DNA of 64,000 nt from positions 1-64,000 of the forward strand of contig CALFNN010000007.1 in NCBI GenBank assembly GCA_937902925.1. The letters are read 5' to 3'. This document shows positions 17,746 through 25,536 of the stretch, in pieces (the stretch's first letter is position 1; each line of letters begins with the position of its first letter). The DNA is from an uncultured Opitutaceae bacterium. Its GTDB lineage: Bacteria; Verrucomicrobiota; Verrucomicrobiia; Opitutales; Opitutaceae. A program made the position numbers and the translations under genes. The notes under the pieces are model-generated. The model did no database searches. It saw nothing but the letters and a program-made list of their open reading frames with translations, and was not told the origin of the DNA.

Positions 17746-18546
17746 ATGAAACTCACCACCACTCTCGTCGCCGCCTTGGCCATCACCGCCGTCCCCGGTG
17801 CCGCCTTGGCGCAGTTTGTCGATACCTTCAACACCATCGACCCGGCATGGGTGGCAAACCGCTACGCCCCCGCCGGCTTCGCGTCGGTGATCTTCGACGG
17901 CGATAGCCGCCTGCAACTCACCATCGATCAGAGCGGTAGCACTGCCAACCGCGACATCACCTTCAGCAGCGCGTTCTACAACACGCAGGGCCTCCAGCGC
18001 CCCGGCGGCATCACCGGCGAATGGACGCTCAGCACGCAGGTCTATGTTTCGTCCGACTTTGACACGGTGACGGGTGCGCTCGTGAGCAGCGATCTCTGGG
18101 GTCACACGGGCGCCACTCCTGGCGGCGGCGACTATGCGATCCTCGGATTCACCAACGCGAGCCCCACCGACACCCTCAACGCCGCCGCGGCCGACCGCTC
18201 GTTCCGCTTCGTGGCGTTCGACGGCAACACCGGCAACTGGTTCAATCTCGGCGTGCCCGCCGGCTTTGCCTTCGACGCGTGGCACACGCTCTCGGAGACA
18301 TCGACAGGCACCTCGTTCGAATACTTCATCGACGGCAGTCTTCTCCTCACCAACTCCACGACCGCGGGCAACGATCTTATGAGCGCCATGGTCCAGGGCT
18401 ACAATTTCGGCGAGACGCCCGGCTACGCCGTTTACTGGGACAACGTCAGCGCGAGCGCCATCCCCGAGCCCGCAACTTCCGCAATCATCGCGGCGGTTGC
18501 CGCCCTCGGTCTCGTCTTTTGGCGCCGCCGTCGCCCGGCGCGCTGA
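17746..18546 (+). CDS. PEP-CTERM exported protein
   Basis: The 266-residue product has a signal peptide (MKLTTTLVAALAITAVPGAALAQ) and a C-terminal PEP-CTERM signal (IPEPATSAIIAAVAALGLVFWRRRR). The body is a beta-rich, lectin-like domain (FVDTFNTIDPAWVANRYAP; WTLSTQVYVSSDFDTVTGA; GNTGNWFNLGVPAGFAFDAWHTL; YAVYWDNVSAS). This is similar in style to concanavalin-like surface proteins of Verrucomicrobia, but I cannot assign a ligand. It is probably surface-anchored or released into the matrix by exosortase. It stands alone after promoter C. Confidence 0.8.
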   Translation: MKLTTTLVAALAITAVPGAALAQFVDTFNTIDPAWVANRYAPAGFASVIFDGDSRLQLTIDQSGSTANRDITFSSAFYNTQGLQRPGGITGEWTLSTQVYVSSDFDTVTGALVSSDLWGHTGATPGGGDYAILGFTNASPTDTLNAAAADRSFRFVAFDGNTGNWFNLGVPAGFAFDAWHTLSETSTGTSFEYFIDGSLLLTNSTTAGNDLMSAMVQGYNFGETPGYAVYWDNVSASAIPEPATSAIIAAVAALGLVFWRRRRPAR

Positions 18547-18785
18547 ACCGCTTCCGCGGTTTGTTACATTGCCCGCCCCGGCGCACGCGCCGAAGTCTTT
18601 CGATCACCAGGAGGCATGCACTTTCTTCGTCGCCGCGCCCGACTCCTCGCGGTTTTGCATTCGTTGGCAACGATAAGCGAAGGACGCCCCGCACATACTT
18701 GCGGGCAGGTCGAACGGCACAGGTTTCACATCTCGCCGCACGGCGATCTCCTCCCTGCCCGCCAGTATTGCACTTGACCGCTTTA

Positions 18786-19232
18786 TCAGTGGCTTCTCGT
18801 GACCCGGTCGGGGCTGCCATCGTGGTCCCATCCATCCGTCTGCTCCGGGGCACCGGCGTGACCGCTCCCCAGTCGCGGTCGATTTTTCCGGGTGCCTGTA
18901 TTGATCGTCTCGTGAGGCAGCGACGGGGCATCGTGAAAATCCAAACGCACCGAAGGTGAATTCAACAATGCTTCCGCCGGAACGTGCGGCATGCCCGCCC
19001 GGGCCACCCACAAGTTGCCTTGTTGATAAACATATTGGCGGCGGTTGCTACTATAGTAGAAACCGAAATCGGGATAATAGTCGTAGTCGTCCGTCACGGC
19101 GGAGGGTGCTGAGAGGAGGGGCTGCCGTTTCGCCGAGACGTTCTGGCCGAAAGAGGCGCTCGTCATAAAGGCCCAAAGCGTCAATGAGCTGCCGATAAAG
19201 ATTTCGAGGACGCGAAGACTTCTAGTTATCAT
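18786..19232 (-). CDS. Small exported protein with Tyr-rich motif
   Basis: The 148-residue product begins with a signal-like helix (IFIGSSLTLWAFMTSASFGQ). A conserved-looking domain follows: DDYDYYPDFGFYYSSNRRQYVYQ, GNLWVARAGMPHVPAEAL, SPSVRLDFHDAP. Small exported proteins with a DYDYYP...YY...Y....WV pattern occur in many bacteria, but I know of no assigned function. The C-terminal 45 residues look irregular and may be a drifted tail. The ATG at 19232 lies 6 nt after the -10 of promoter D, so its message may be leaderless. Confidence 0.62.
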   Translation of the reverse strand: MITRSLRVLEIFIGSSLTLWAFMTSASFGQNVSAKRQPLLSAPSAVTDDYDYYPDFGFYYSSNRRQYVYQQGNLWVARAGMPHVPAEALLNSPSVRLDFHDAPSLPHETINTGTRKNRPRLGSGHAGAPEQTDGWDHDGSPDRVTRSH

Positions 19233-19238
19233 GATGGC

Positions 19239-19280
19239 AGCTTACTCCCGTCCATGACCCGGCGATATGGGGTGTAGACA
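19239..19280 (-). promoter_or_regulatory. Candidate regulon promoter D (small exported protein)
   Basis: The minus strand reads TGTCTACACCCCATA (19280-19266), 21 bp, then TAAGCT (19244-19239). The -10 ends 6 nt before the ATG, placing the start of transcription at the start codon. The left half GGGT is lost, while ACACCCCATA is perfect. Confidence 0.5.
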
Positions 19281-19491
19281 GGCCCGCTGGCCGGCGCGGC
19301 CGATCTGGCAGACGACTGCGCGTTCGTTCCCTATAACATTCCTCGCCGACGCCGGAGACCCCGAATATTTCGCCTCGTCCGAACTTTGGTGAAACGAGCG
19401 GGAACCTCGGTATCCCTTCCCAGCCCACCAGCTCACGTTATTTTTCATCGCGTATTGGCCGACGTGACCGGCGAGAGACCGATGCGTGTTC

Positions 19492-19533
19492 GCTGAACAC
19501 CCCATAGCGGCGGACCGGCGCCACTGCTACCCT
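19492..19533 (+). promoter_or_regulatory. Candidate regulon promoter E (yqjD-yqjE operon)
   Basis: GCTGAACACCCCATA (19492-19506) is followed after 21 bp by TACCCT (19528-19533). The right half ACACCCCATA is perfect. The predicted leader to the ATG at 19613 is about 73 nt. Confidence 0.5.
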
Positions 19534-19612
19534 TGGCCCGCGGTAAGATCCAGCCGGCGATTCGCCGACGCCATCAGATTCACCGCGCACTTCGCAACCA
19601 AAACCAGTTCCT

Positions 19613-19933
19613 ATGAAAAACAACACCGCCACCACCGCCCAGAACTCCGACTCTCTCCTGCACGATCTCCGCACCCTCGTTTCCGAGGCCGAACAAATGA
19701 TGGGCAGTGGCGCCGGCGAGCACAGCGACGAAACCGTCGGCGCGCTGCGCGCACGATTCGATGCCGCGCAGGAACGATTTTCCGAAATCTACTCCGGCGC
19801 GAAGAAAAAAGTCGTCGCCGGGGCCAAATACACCGACACCGCAATCCGCGCGAATCCCTACCAATCGCTGGCCATCGCCGCCGGCGTGGGCCTGCTCGTT
19901 GGAGTGCTGGTCGGGCGCCGCAACCAGTCCTAA
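19613..19933 (+). CDS. YqjD/ElaB-type (DUF883) ribosome-associated membrane protein
   Basis: The 106-residue protein has a charged helical N-terminal domain (LLHDLRTLVSEAEQMM; ALRARFDAAQERFSEIYSGAKKK) and one C-terminal membrane helix (SLAIAAGVGLLVGVLVGRRNQS). That is the exact layout of ElaB/YqjD. In E. coli these tail-anchored proteins bind stationary-phase ribosomes to the inner membrane and depend on RpoS. It is the first gene of a three-gene unit, 12 bp before the YqjE-type gene, and lies behind promoter E. Confidence 0.88.
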   Translation: MKNNTATTAQNSDSLLHDLRTLVSEAEQMMGSGAGEHSDETVGALRARFDAAQERFSEIYSGAKKKVVAGAKYTDTAIRANPYQSLAIAAGVGLLVGVLVGRRNQS

Positions 19934-19945
19934 TCCGGCACAACC

Positions 19946-20335
19946 ATGGAACAGGAATCGCCGCCGGCGGGAGGCTTCGTCGAATCGCTCCACACCCTCG
20001 GCGCCGGTCTCCTTGCCAGTGTCCAGGAACGGATCGATCTGCTTTCCGTCGAGCTGCAGGAGGAAAAATTCCGCCTGATCCAGATCTTCTTCTGGATCAG
20101 CGCGGCGGTCTTCACGGGCATGATGGCGATCACGTTCGCCAGCCTGACGTTCGTTTATCTTTTCTGGGAGAGCGCCCGGCTCACCGTGCTCGGCGGGCTC
20201 GCGGCGCTCTATACCGGGGCGCTGGTGGCGATTGTCTTCGCCTTCCGCCGTTATCTCGCGCGCCAACCGCCGCCGTTCGCGGCGACGCTACAGGAGCTCG
20301 CCGAGGACCGCGCATGTTTCCCCTTGAAGAACTGA
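19946..20335 (+). CDS. YqjE-type phage-holin-family membrane protein
   Basis: The 129-residue protein has an amphipathic N-terminal helix (SLHTLGAGLLASVQERIDLLSVELQEEK) and two membrane helices (about IFFWISAAVFTGMMAITFASLTFVYLFW and LGGLAALYTGALVAIVFAF). This is the actinobacteriophage-holin-3 / YqjE family, which normally follows yqjD. The function is unknown. It overlaps the next gene by 22 bp. Confidence 0.85.
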   Translation: MEQESPPAGGFVESLHTLGAGLLASVQERIDLLSVELQEEKFRLIQIFFWISAAVFTGMMAITFASLTFVYLFWESARLTVLGGLAALYTGALVAIVFAFRRYLARQPPPFAATLQELAEDRACFPLKN

Positions 20336-20634
20336 GGACGCTCGCCGGGAACAAGACGGCGCTCCGCCGGCAGGTCGGAAGGCGGCGCGCGCAATGCGTG
20401 GCGGCGGCCGCCCGGGTGGCGCTGCCGTTTGCCTGGCTCGATCGGGCCCTGGCCCGGTGGCGGCGGTGGTCACCGTTCGTCAGGTTCGCGGCGCTGCCAC
20501 TCGGCTGGCTGCTGGCGCGACCTTTTCGACGTCGACGCCGGCGCACCCGCTTGCTGCTACGCTGGGCGCCCCTTGTGGTGGGCGTCGGCCGCACGTTGTT
20601 TGCCGCGCGCCGTCCGGCGGCCGGCCGAGAATAA
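20314..20634 (+). CDS. YqjK-like basic protein
   Basis: The 106-residue product starts MFPLEELRTLAGNKTALRRQV and is very rich in Arg (about a quarter of its residues). It has short hydrophobic patches (VALPFAWLD, FAALPLGWLLA). In size, position and composition it fits the YqjK-like third gene of yqjDEK operons, although sequence similarity cannot be judged here. The ATG at 20314 overlaps the end of the YqjE-type gene, so translational coupling is likely. Confidence 0.62.
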   Translation: MFPLEELRTLAGNKTALRRQVGRRRAQCVAAAARVALPFAWLDRALARWRRWSPFVRFAALPLGWLLARPFRRRRRRTRLLLRWAPLVVGVGRTLFAARRPAAGRE

Positions 20635-21270
20635 ATCCTGCAGTTTTCCAGGTTTGCCTCTGCGCGGCGACGATTAACGTTTGAGGCTAGGACGAGTTCT
20701 CGTCCGGCCGACGAGATGCGCGGTCCATCTGGCTCTGCATGACACGCGGTTGACCACACGAAATCCATTGTAACCGCGGCACGTCTCAAGGCGTGGCGTC
20801 ACGCGGTGCAGCATCACGCGGACGCGGTCCCGCCGGTGTTTTCATGGGAATCCGGCTGCGGGTAGCTTCCTTCGCCAGGGCTCGATGCCTCGTGCGGAAA
20901 TATTCGCTGAGGGCGATCCAGCCGAAGTTGCGTCCCCCGCGTGTCGCCGGATCGAGTTATGAAGAGACCTAATTCCCCCGCGGCCGGCATGATGGCCGAA
21001 TAGTTGCGCGATTGCGGCATTGTAGTAGTCGTTTAGCGGCACGATCGCGCCGAACGTTAGGGGTGACGTGGAGCGCCCGAAACGCCCGACAACGGCCTTC
21101 ATTGACCGCGGGAAGTGCTCCCGTCGAAGTTCTCGAACGCGATTTCTAATGGGACGTTTTGCCGCCGGATTGCTCGAATTCGCCTTCCCAAGGCTCGCTT
21201 CCGCTTGGAACGGAGGAGGACGAGGCTATGCTTTGGAGCGTGACTCAATCCGCTCCATCGATTCGCCAGC
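20635..21270. other. Gene-poor region of about 635 bp
   Basis: I see no convincing gene, repeat or promoter box here. Short open frames exist on both strands but lack protein-like composition. The stretch is less GC-rich than its surroundings (for example near 20990-21060) and may be decayed sequence next to the recombinase locus. Confidence 0.5.
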
Positions 21271-21603
21271 ATGCGGGATGACCAGCATCGCTTTCTCGGG
21301 CTGCTTGGGCAGCCTCCCGCGCGCCTCACCGCCGAGCAGGCGGCATGGCTGCTCAACTGCCAGCCCCATGACGTTCCGGTCCTCGTCAGCGCGCGGCTCC
21401 TCAAACCGCTCGGCAGCCCGCAACCGAACAGCGTGAAGTATTTCGCAACGGTGGAGCTGCTGGACCACGCGCAAGACCGCGCATGGCTCGCGCGCGCCAC
21501 GCACGCCCTGAGCGAGCACTGGCGGGAAAAGAATCGGCACAAGAAGGCCCGCGGCCCGCTTTTCCCCGAACTCGGACCGCCCGGGGAAATCGGCCGCTCG
21601 TAG
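21271..21603 (+). CDS. Small hypothetical protein with HTH-like core
   Basis: The 110-residue soluble protein has a helical core (LTAEQAAWLLNCQPHDVPVLVSARLLKPLG) that looks like a winged-helix or Xis-type motif. A segment SVKYFATVELLDHAQDRAWLARATHALSEHW and a basic tail follow. I recognise the style as a small conserved protein of Verrucomicrobia with no known function. The ATG at 21271 opens directly into the conserved part. It converges with the recombinase gene, 13 bp apart, and might be its directionality factor, but that is a guess from position only. Confidence 0.6.
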   Translation: MRDDQHRFLGLLGQPPARLTAEQAAWLLNCQPHDVPVLVSARLLKPLGSPQPNSVKYFATVELLDHAQDRAWLARATHALSEHWREKNRHKKARGPLFPELGPPGEIGRS

Positions 21604-21616
21604 CGTCGGCAGAGGC

Positions 21617-22672
21617 TCAACCCGCCGCCGGCAGGGGCAGCGGGATGACCGGCGCCTGGCGGGCGTTCTTCTCGTAGTCCTCGAGCGGAGGCAGGGTCAC
21701 CTGCGCCTTGCGGGCATAGGCGCGGTGGACCGCCTTGCTGTTATGGCCGAGCGCGAGCTGGGCGAAGCGTTCGGGGTAGCCGACGGTTTTCGCCCGTTCG
21801 GCCCACGCATAGCGATAGCTGTGCAGGGTGACGCCCCGGATGCCGAGTCCGAGACAGCGCTGCCGGAATTCGGTCGCACGGTGTCCGGGTTCGACGTTAC
21901 GCAGATACGGGAACAGCGGCCCGGTTTTTGGCAGGTTTGCGAGGATCGCCTCCACCTCCCCGCCGAATCGAATCTGCGGCGGCTGCTGGCCGCGCCACGC
22001 CGTCTTCATGCGGACAAAGCAGATGATCCTCGCCGTCCAATCGACGTCCTCGGCCTGCAGGTGAGCGAGGTCGGACTGCGACGCCCCAAGATGCCACGCG
22101 AGCTGGTAGAACGCCTTCCGCTCCGGATTTTTCTCGCGCCCGACGATCCGACCGTGCTCCTCGCTCGTGATCGCGCGCTTCTCCTTGAAACGAATCCTCG
22201 GCCACTGCCGCTTCGGGATGATCGGCCATGGCAGCCAGCTCATGTCGCAGCAGAAGTTGTGCAGCCGCCGGAGATAGATGTTGGTCGATACGCAGCCGAC
22301 CTGGATCATCTTCAGCAACGATTCGCCCTTGGTTTCAATGAGCACCTGCGGCCACAGCGGGGCGAGCGCCTTGTCCTTGAGCACCGTTCGCCAGCGTTTC
22401 TGATTCCCTCCCTGCTTGGTCGCGGTGAGCGACTCGACCGCGTCGCGCCAGGTCCGGGTCGTGGCGCCGCTGTCGGTGCCCGACAGGTAGGCCCTCGCGA
22501 TCTGGAGGTTCAGCGCCGGCTGGCGCTCGGCCTGGTTCTTCGCGAGGACGACCTGTTCCGCGGCGTCCACATCCGCGGTGTTCAGGCTGGTGCGCCGGCC
22601 GGTCACGGAGTCCACGCAGTAGAGCGTGTCTCCCCGGCCGCCCCGGCGCGTTAGGCGGTAGCGTGTTTTCAT
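21617..22672 (-). CDS. Tyrosine recombinase, lacking one catalytic Arg
   Basis: The 351-residue protein has the C-terminal tyrosine-recombinase domain. The HxxR motif is in TLHSYRYAWAERA, the second His in LALGHNSKAVHRAYARK, and the catalytic Tyr just after it (HRAY). The N-terminal half is a SAM-like core-binding domain (LTATKQGGNQKRWRTVLKDK). The box I motif that normally reads TGLRxSEL is here LGASQSDL, so the first catalytic Arg is replaced by Ser. The gene lies 172 bp downstream of the 3' end of tRNA-Cys, a classic integration site, but I find no second att copy or cargo island. It may be a domesticated or inactive relic. Confidence 0.8.
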   Translation of the reverse strand: MKTRYRLTRRGGRGDTLYCVDSVTGRRTSLNTADVDAAEQVVLAKNQAERQPALNLQIARAYLSGTDSGATTRTWRDAVESLTATKQGGNQKRWRTVLKDKALAPLWPQVLIETKGESLLKMIQVGCVSTNIYLRRLHNFCCDMSWLPWPIIPKRQWPRIRFKEKRAITSEEHGRIVGREKNPERKAFYQLAWHLGASQSDLAHLQAEDVDWTARIICFVRMKTAWRGQQPPQIRFGGEVEAILANLPKTGPLFPYLRNVEPGHRATEFRQRCLGLGIRGVTLHSYRYAWAERAKTVGYPERFAQLALGHNSKAVHRAYARKAQVTLPPLEDYEKNARQAPVIPLPLPAAG

Positions 22673-22708
22673 GTTTTGAACGCAGCCGCGACGATAGATG
22701 AACCCCTT

Positions 22709-22796
22709 CCGGAGCGTTAGCGGGCAGCCGGAGCGTTAGTCCGGGTTACGCCAAGTTCTCGCAGAGTCGTGTTTTTGGTGTCCGTTTTGGTGTCCG
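22709..22796. repeat. Two 12-bp direct-repeat pairs beside the recombinase
   Basis: CCGGAGCGTTAG occurs at 22709-22720 and 22728-22739. TTTTGGTGTCCG occurs as a perfect tandem at 22773-22784 and 22785-22796. Both pairs lie between the recombinase start and tRNA-Cys, where arm-type or core sites of an integration system would be expected. Confidence 0.5.
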
Positions 22797-22844
22797 TTTG
22801 CGACCCGCGACTCCAAACCACCTACTGCACACGCAGTTGTTTCT

Positions 22845-22919
22845 TGGAGGCGCGGGCCGGAATTGAACCGGCGCATAGAGCTTTTGCAGAGCTCGGCCTT
22901 ACCACTTGGCTACCGCGCC
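22845..22919 (-). tRNA. tRNA-Cys (GCA)
   Basis: The minus strand folds as a cloverleaf. The acceptor GGCGCGG pairs with CCGCGCC, the anticodon stem GAGCT/AGCTC encloses the loop CTGCAAA (anticodon GCA), and a TTCAATT T-loop lies in a CCGG stem. The discriminator base is U and the CCA end is encoded (22847-22845). U73 is the normal discriminator for tRNA-Cys. It is divergent from parA. Confidence 0.95.
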
Positions 22920-23040
22920 ATACCCCAAGAGCGGCGGAACTTGCAGCAAAAGAAATTCGCGCGCAAGCGCCGAAATGCGCCCGCCGCGACACGACGCTTG
23001 CGGCCCCCTGCCTTTCGCCCTTAGCCATGGAGTCGCGCTC

Positions 23041-23823
23041 ATGCCCACCACTGTCTTCACCATCGCCAACCAGAAGGGTGGCGTCGGCAAAACCACCACG
23101 GCCGTCAACCTCGCCGCCGCGCTGGCCGAGAAAAAAGTCCACACCCTCCTCATCGACCTCGACCCGCAGGCCAACGCCACGAGCGCCGTCGGCATCGAGA
23201 AGCAGGCGGGCAAGAGCCTCTATGGCCCGATTCGCGGCGAGGGTTCGGCGCTCGAGATGATCACGCCGACGGCCTACGAACACCTCGCGCTCATCCCCAG
23301 CGAGGAGGACCTCGCGGCCGCCGAGATCGAGCTCTCCCAGATGGAGAACTACCTGATGAAGCTCCGCGGCGTGCTCGCGCCCGTGCGCGCCTCGAACGGC
23401 TACCGCGCCATCATCATCGACTGCCCGCCCGCGCTCGGGATGCTCTCGATGAACAGTCTCGCGGCCGCCGACCAGCTCCTCATCACGCTCCAGTGCGAAT
23501 ACATGGCACTCGAGGGCCTCGGGCAGATTCTCCGCAATGTCGACCGGCTGAAGAACGCCCATATCAACGACGGCCTCAATCTGGGCGGCGTCGTCATGAC
23601 GATGTTCGATTCGCGCACCAACCTGGCGAAGCAGGTGGTCGACGAGGTGAAGCAACACCTGCCCGACAAGATTTTCCACACCGTCATCCCGCGCACGGTC
23701 CGCCTGAGCGAGGCGCCGAGTTTCGGCAAGCCGATCTTTGCCTACGACCCGTTCGGGGTCGGCGCCGTCGCCTACCGCAGCCTGGCGAAGGAAGTGATCG
23801 AACGTTTCGGGCTCATCGCTTGA
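23041..23823 (+). CDS. parA: ParA/Soj-type partitioning ATPase
   Basis: The 260-residue protein has the deviant Walker A motif (NQKGGVGKTTTAVNLAAALA), LLIDLDPQANAT, the Walker B DCPPALGMLSMNSLAAAD, and the C-terminal IPRTVRLSEAPSFGKPIFAYDPFGVGA typical of chromosomal Soj/ParA. It binds ATP and DNA and moves the ParB-parS complex. No parB follows; the next genes are ABC permeases. The ATG at 23041 was chosen because the Walker A motif normally begins about 10 residues in, and a GGAG lies 10 bp upstream. The longer frame runs into the tRNA. Confidence 0.93.
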   Translation: MPTTVFTIANQKGGVGKTTTAVNLAAALAEKKVHTLLIDLDPQANATSAVGIEKQAGKSLYGPIRGEGSALEMITPTAYEHLALIPSEEDLAAAEIELSQMENYLMKLRGVLAPVRASNGYRAIIIDCPPALGMLSMNSLAAADQLLITLQCEYMALEGLGQILRNVDRLKNAHINDGLNLGGVVMTMFDSRTNLAKQVVDEVKQHLPDKIFHTVIPRTVRLSEAPSFGKPIFAYDPFGVGAVAYRSLAKEVIERFGLIA

Positions 23824-23916
23824 ATCCCTTGGGAGATGACAGCGGAAATAACGGGGTGAGCCGGCTCGCGTTTCTCCGTTCGCTCCATTCCGTCGTGTAA
23901 GATCCAAAATTCCGGC

Positions 23917-24729
23917 ATGCTCGCCTCGTTCCACAAATACCGGCACGCGTTCCTCATCGGACTGCAGAGCAATATCGTTTACCGGTGGAACTTCGCCGTG
24001 CGCGGTTTTTTCTCGCTGTTCCACCTCGCGGTCGTGTTCATCCTCTGGGGCGCCGCGTTCGCGGCCACGCCGAACATCGGCGGCTTCGCCCTGGGGCCCA
24101 CCCTCACCTATTTCGTGGTGCTGCTCGTCCTCCAGTTCTTCATCGGCGCGTTCAACGAAGATTACCAGATCAGCGAGGAAATCCGCAACGGGCTCATCAA
24201 CCAGTTCCTGTTGAAGCCGATCAATTATTTCGTCTACCGGTTCAGTATTTTTCTCGCCGCGCGGCTGGTCTCCGGCGCGCTCATCCTCGTGCCTCTCCTG
24301 CTCGCCTTCCCGGCGATCCGGGGCTATTTGGCGTTTCCCCACGAATGGTGGCGGCTGGCGCTCGGCGTGCCGGCGCTCGCGCTCTCGGCGCTGCTCCAGT
24401 TCAGCATCGCGTATTGCTTCGGGCTGCTGACGTTCTGGTTTTTGGAAATCCAGGGCTTCGTCATCCTCTCGATGGCGGTCGAGTCGGTGCTGGGCGGCCA
24501 GATGTTTCCGCTCGACCTGCTCCCGGCCTGGGTTTTCCACGGCGCGCAGTTCCTGCCGTTCTATTACCAGATGTATTTTCCCGGCGCCATCATCACCGGC
24601 CGCCTCAATGACCCGCATGTCATCCTCCGCGGCATCGGCCTCGAGGCCTGCTGGGTGCTCGTGCTCCTTGCCATCGCCCAAACGCTCTGGGTCCGCGGCC
24701 TCCGGCGCCACACGGCCGTGGGCGGCTGA
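23917..24729 (+). CDS. ABC-2 type permease (PF06182-like), first subunit
   Basis: The 270-residue protein has six predicted membrane helices and the ABC-2 signature of this family (FFIGAFNEDYQISEEIRNGLINQFLLKPINYFVYRF, then PLDLLPAWVFHGAQFLPFYYQMYFPG). It would form half of an export channel in the inner membrane. The substrate is unknown. The second subunit follows after 18 bp, but no ATP-binding subunit is encoded nearby, which is unusual because it is normally the first gene of the set. Confidence 0.85.
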   Translation: MLASFHKYRHAFLIGLQSNIVYRWNFAVRGFFSLFHLAVVFILWGAAFAATPNIGGFALGPTLTYFVVLLVLQFFIGAFNEDYQISEEIRNGLINQFLLKPINYFVYRFSIFLAARLVSGALILVPLLLAFPAIRGYLAFPHEWWRLALGVPALALSALLQFSIAYCFGLLTFWFLEIQGFVILSMAVESVLGGQMFPLDLLPAWVFHGAQFLPFYYQMYFPGAIITGRLNDPHVILRGIGLEACWVLVLLAIAQTLWVRGLRRHTAVGG

Positions 24730-24747
24730 ACCCGGGCTTTCCCTCGC

Positions 24748-25536
24748 ATGCTGCGTCATCTCGAAATCTGGCTCGCCTGCGCCCGCTACTCGGTCGTGCG
24801 GACCCTGATGTTCCGCGGCGACTTCATCGTGTGGTCGCTCGTCGAGTTTTTCTGGATGAGCGTGAACCTCCTGCTCATTTCCGTCATCTACGATCACACG
24901 ACCTCGGTCGCGGGCTGGAGCAAATACGAGATGATGCTGCTCGTCGGCACCGCGATGCTCATCCAGCGGTTTCTCATGGGCTTTTTCTGGAGCAGCCTGT
25001 TTGAAATGGGCCGCAACGTCCGCACGGGCAACTTCGACTTCTTCCTCGCCCAGCCGGGCAACATCCTGTTCATGGCCTCGACGCGGAAGCTCGACCCGGA
25101 CGGTCTGCTCAATTCCCTCGTCGCCGGCGGGGTCGTGCTCTATTCCGCGCACAAACTCGACCTGCACCCGGGCCTCGCCGATGTGGCGCTTTACGTCTTC
25201 ATGGTGCTGTGCGGCCTGGTCATCCACTACAGCATCCTCGTGATCTCGATGTCGGCCGCGTTCTGGCTCACGAGTGCGCAAGGCATCGAGGGCGGCTACT
25301 TCACGCTGACCGAGTTTTCCCGCCTGCCCCGCGAAGCCTTCCGCGGCGTCGCCCGGTTCCTCTTCGTCTGGTTGCTGCCGACCGTCGTCGTGAGCAACGC
25401 TCCGGCGCAAGCCATCATCCACGGTTTCAACCTGCGCTGGGTCGGATGGCTCATCGCGATCGCAATCGGCTGGTTTGGCGTCGCGATCTTCGTTTTCTAC
25501 CGGGGCCTTCGCCGCTACACGAGCGCCTCGTCATGA
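24748..25536 (+). CDS. ABC-2 type permease (PF06182-like), second subunit
   Basis: The 262-residue protein has about six membrane helices and matches the partner family (RTLMFRGDFIVWSLVEFFWMSVNLLLI; NVRTGNFDFFLAQPGNILFMASTRK; FSRLPREAFRGVARFLFVWLLPTVVVSNAPAQAI). It should pair with the preceding permease. Its stop codon overlaps the start of rnc by four bases (ATGA), so the two are translationally linked. Confidence 0.85.
   Translation: MLRHLEIWLACARYSVVRTLMFRGDFIVWSLVEFFWMSVNLLLISVIYDHTTSVAGWSKYEMMLLVGTAMLIQRFLMGFFWSSLFEMGRNVRTGNFDFFLAQPGNILFMASTRKLDPDGLLNSLVAGGVVLYSAHKLDLHPGLADVALYVFMVLCGLVIHYSILVISMSAAFWLTSAQGIEGGYFTLTEFSRLPREAFRGVARFLFVWLLPTVVVSNAPAQAIIHGFNLRWVGWLIAIAIGWFGVAIFVFYRGLRRYTSASS

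Larger units (their letters stand above)
19233..19612. other. Divergent intergenic region with two promoter boxes
   Basis: This 380-bp gap separates the minus-strand secreted-protein gene from the plus-strand yqjD-like gene. Each side has its own box: 19239-19280 (minus) and 19492-19533 (plus). I see nothing else in the roughly 210 bp between them. Confidence 0.6.

Noticed and set aside
18616-18777. A 53-codon frame after an AGGAGG-like sequence
   Set aside because: The AGGAGG is only one base from the ATG, too close for normal initiation, and the peptide has no protein-like pattern.
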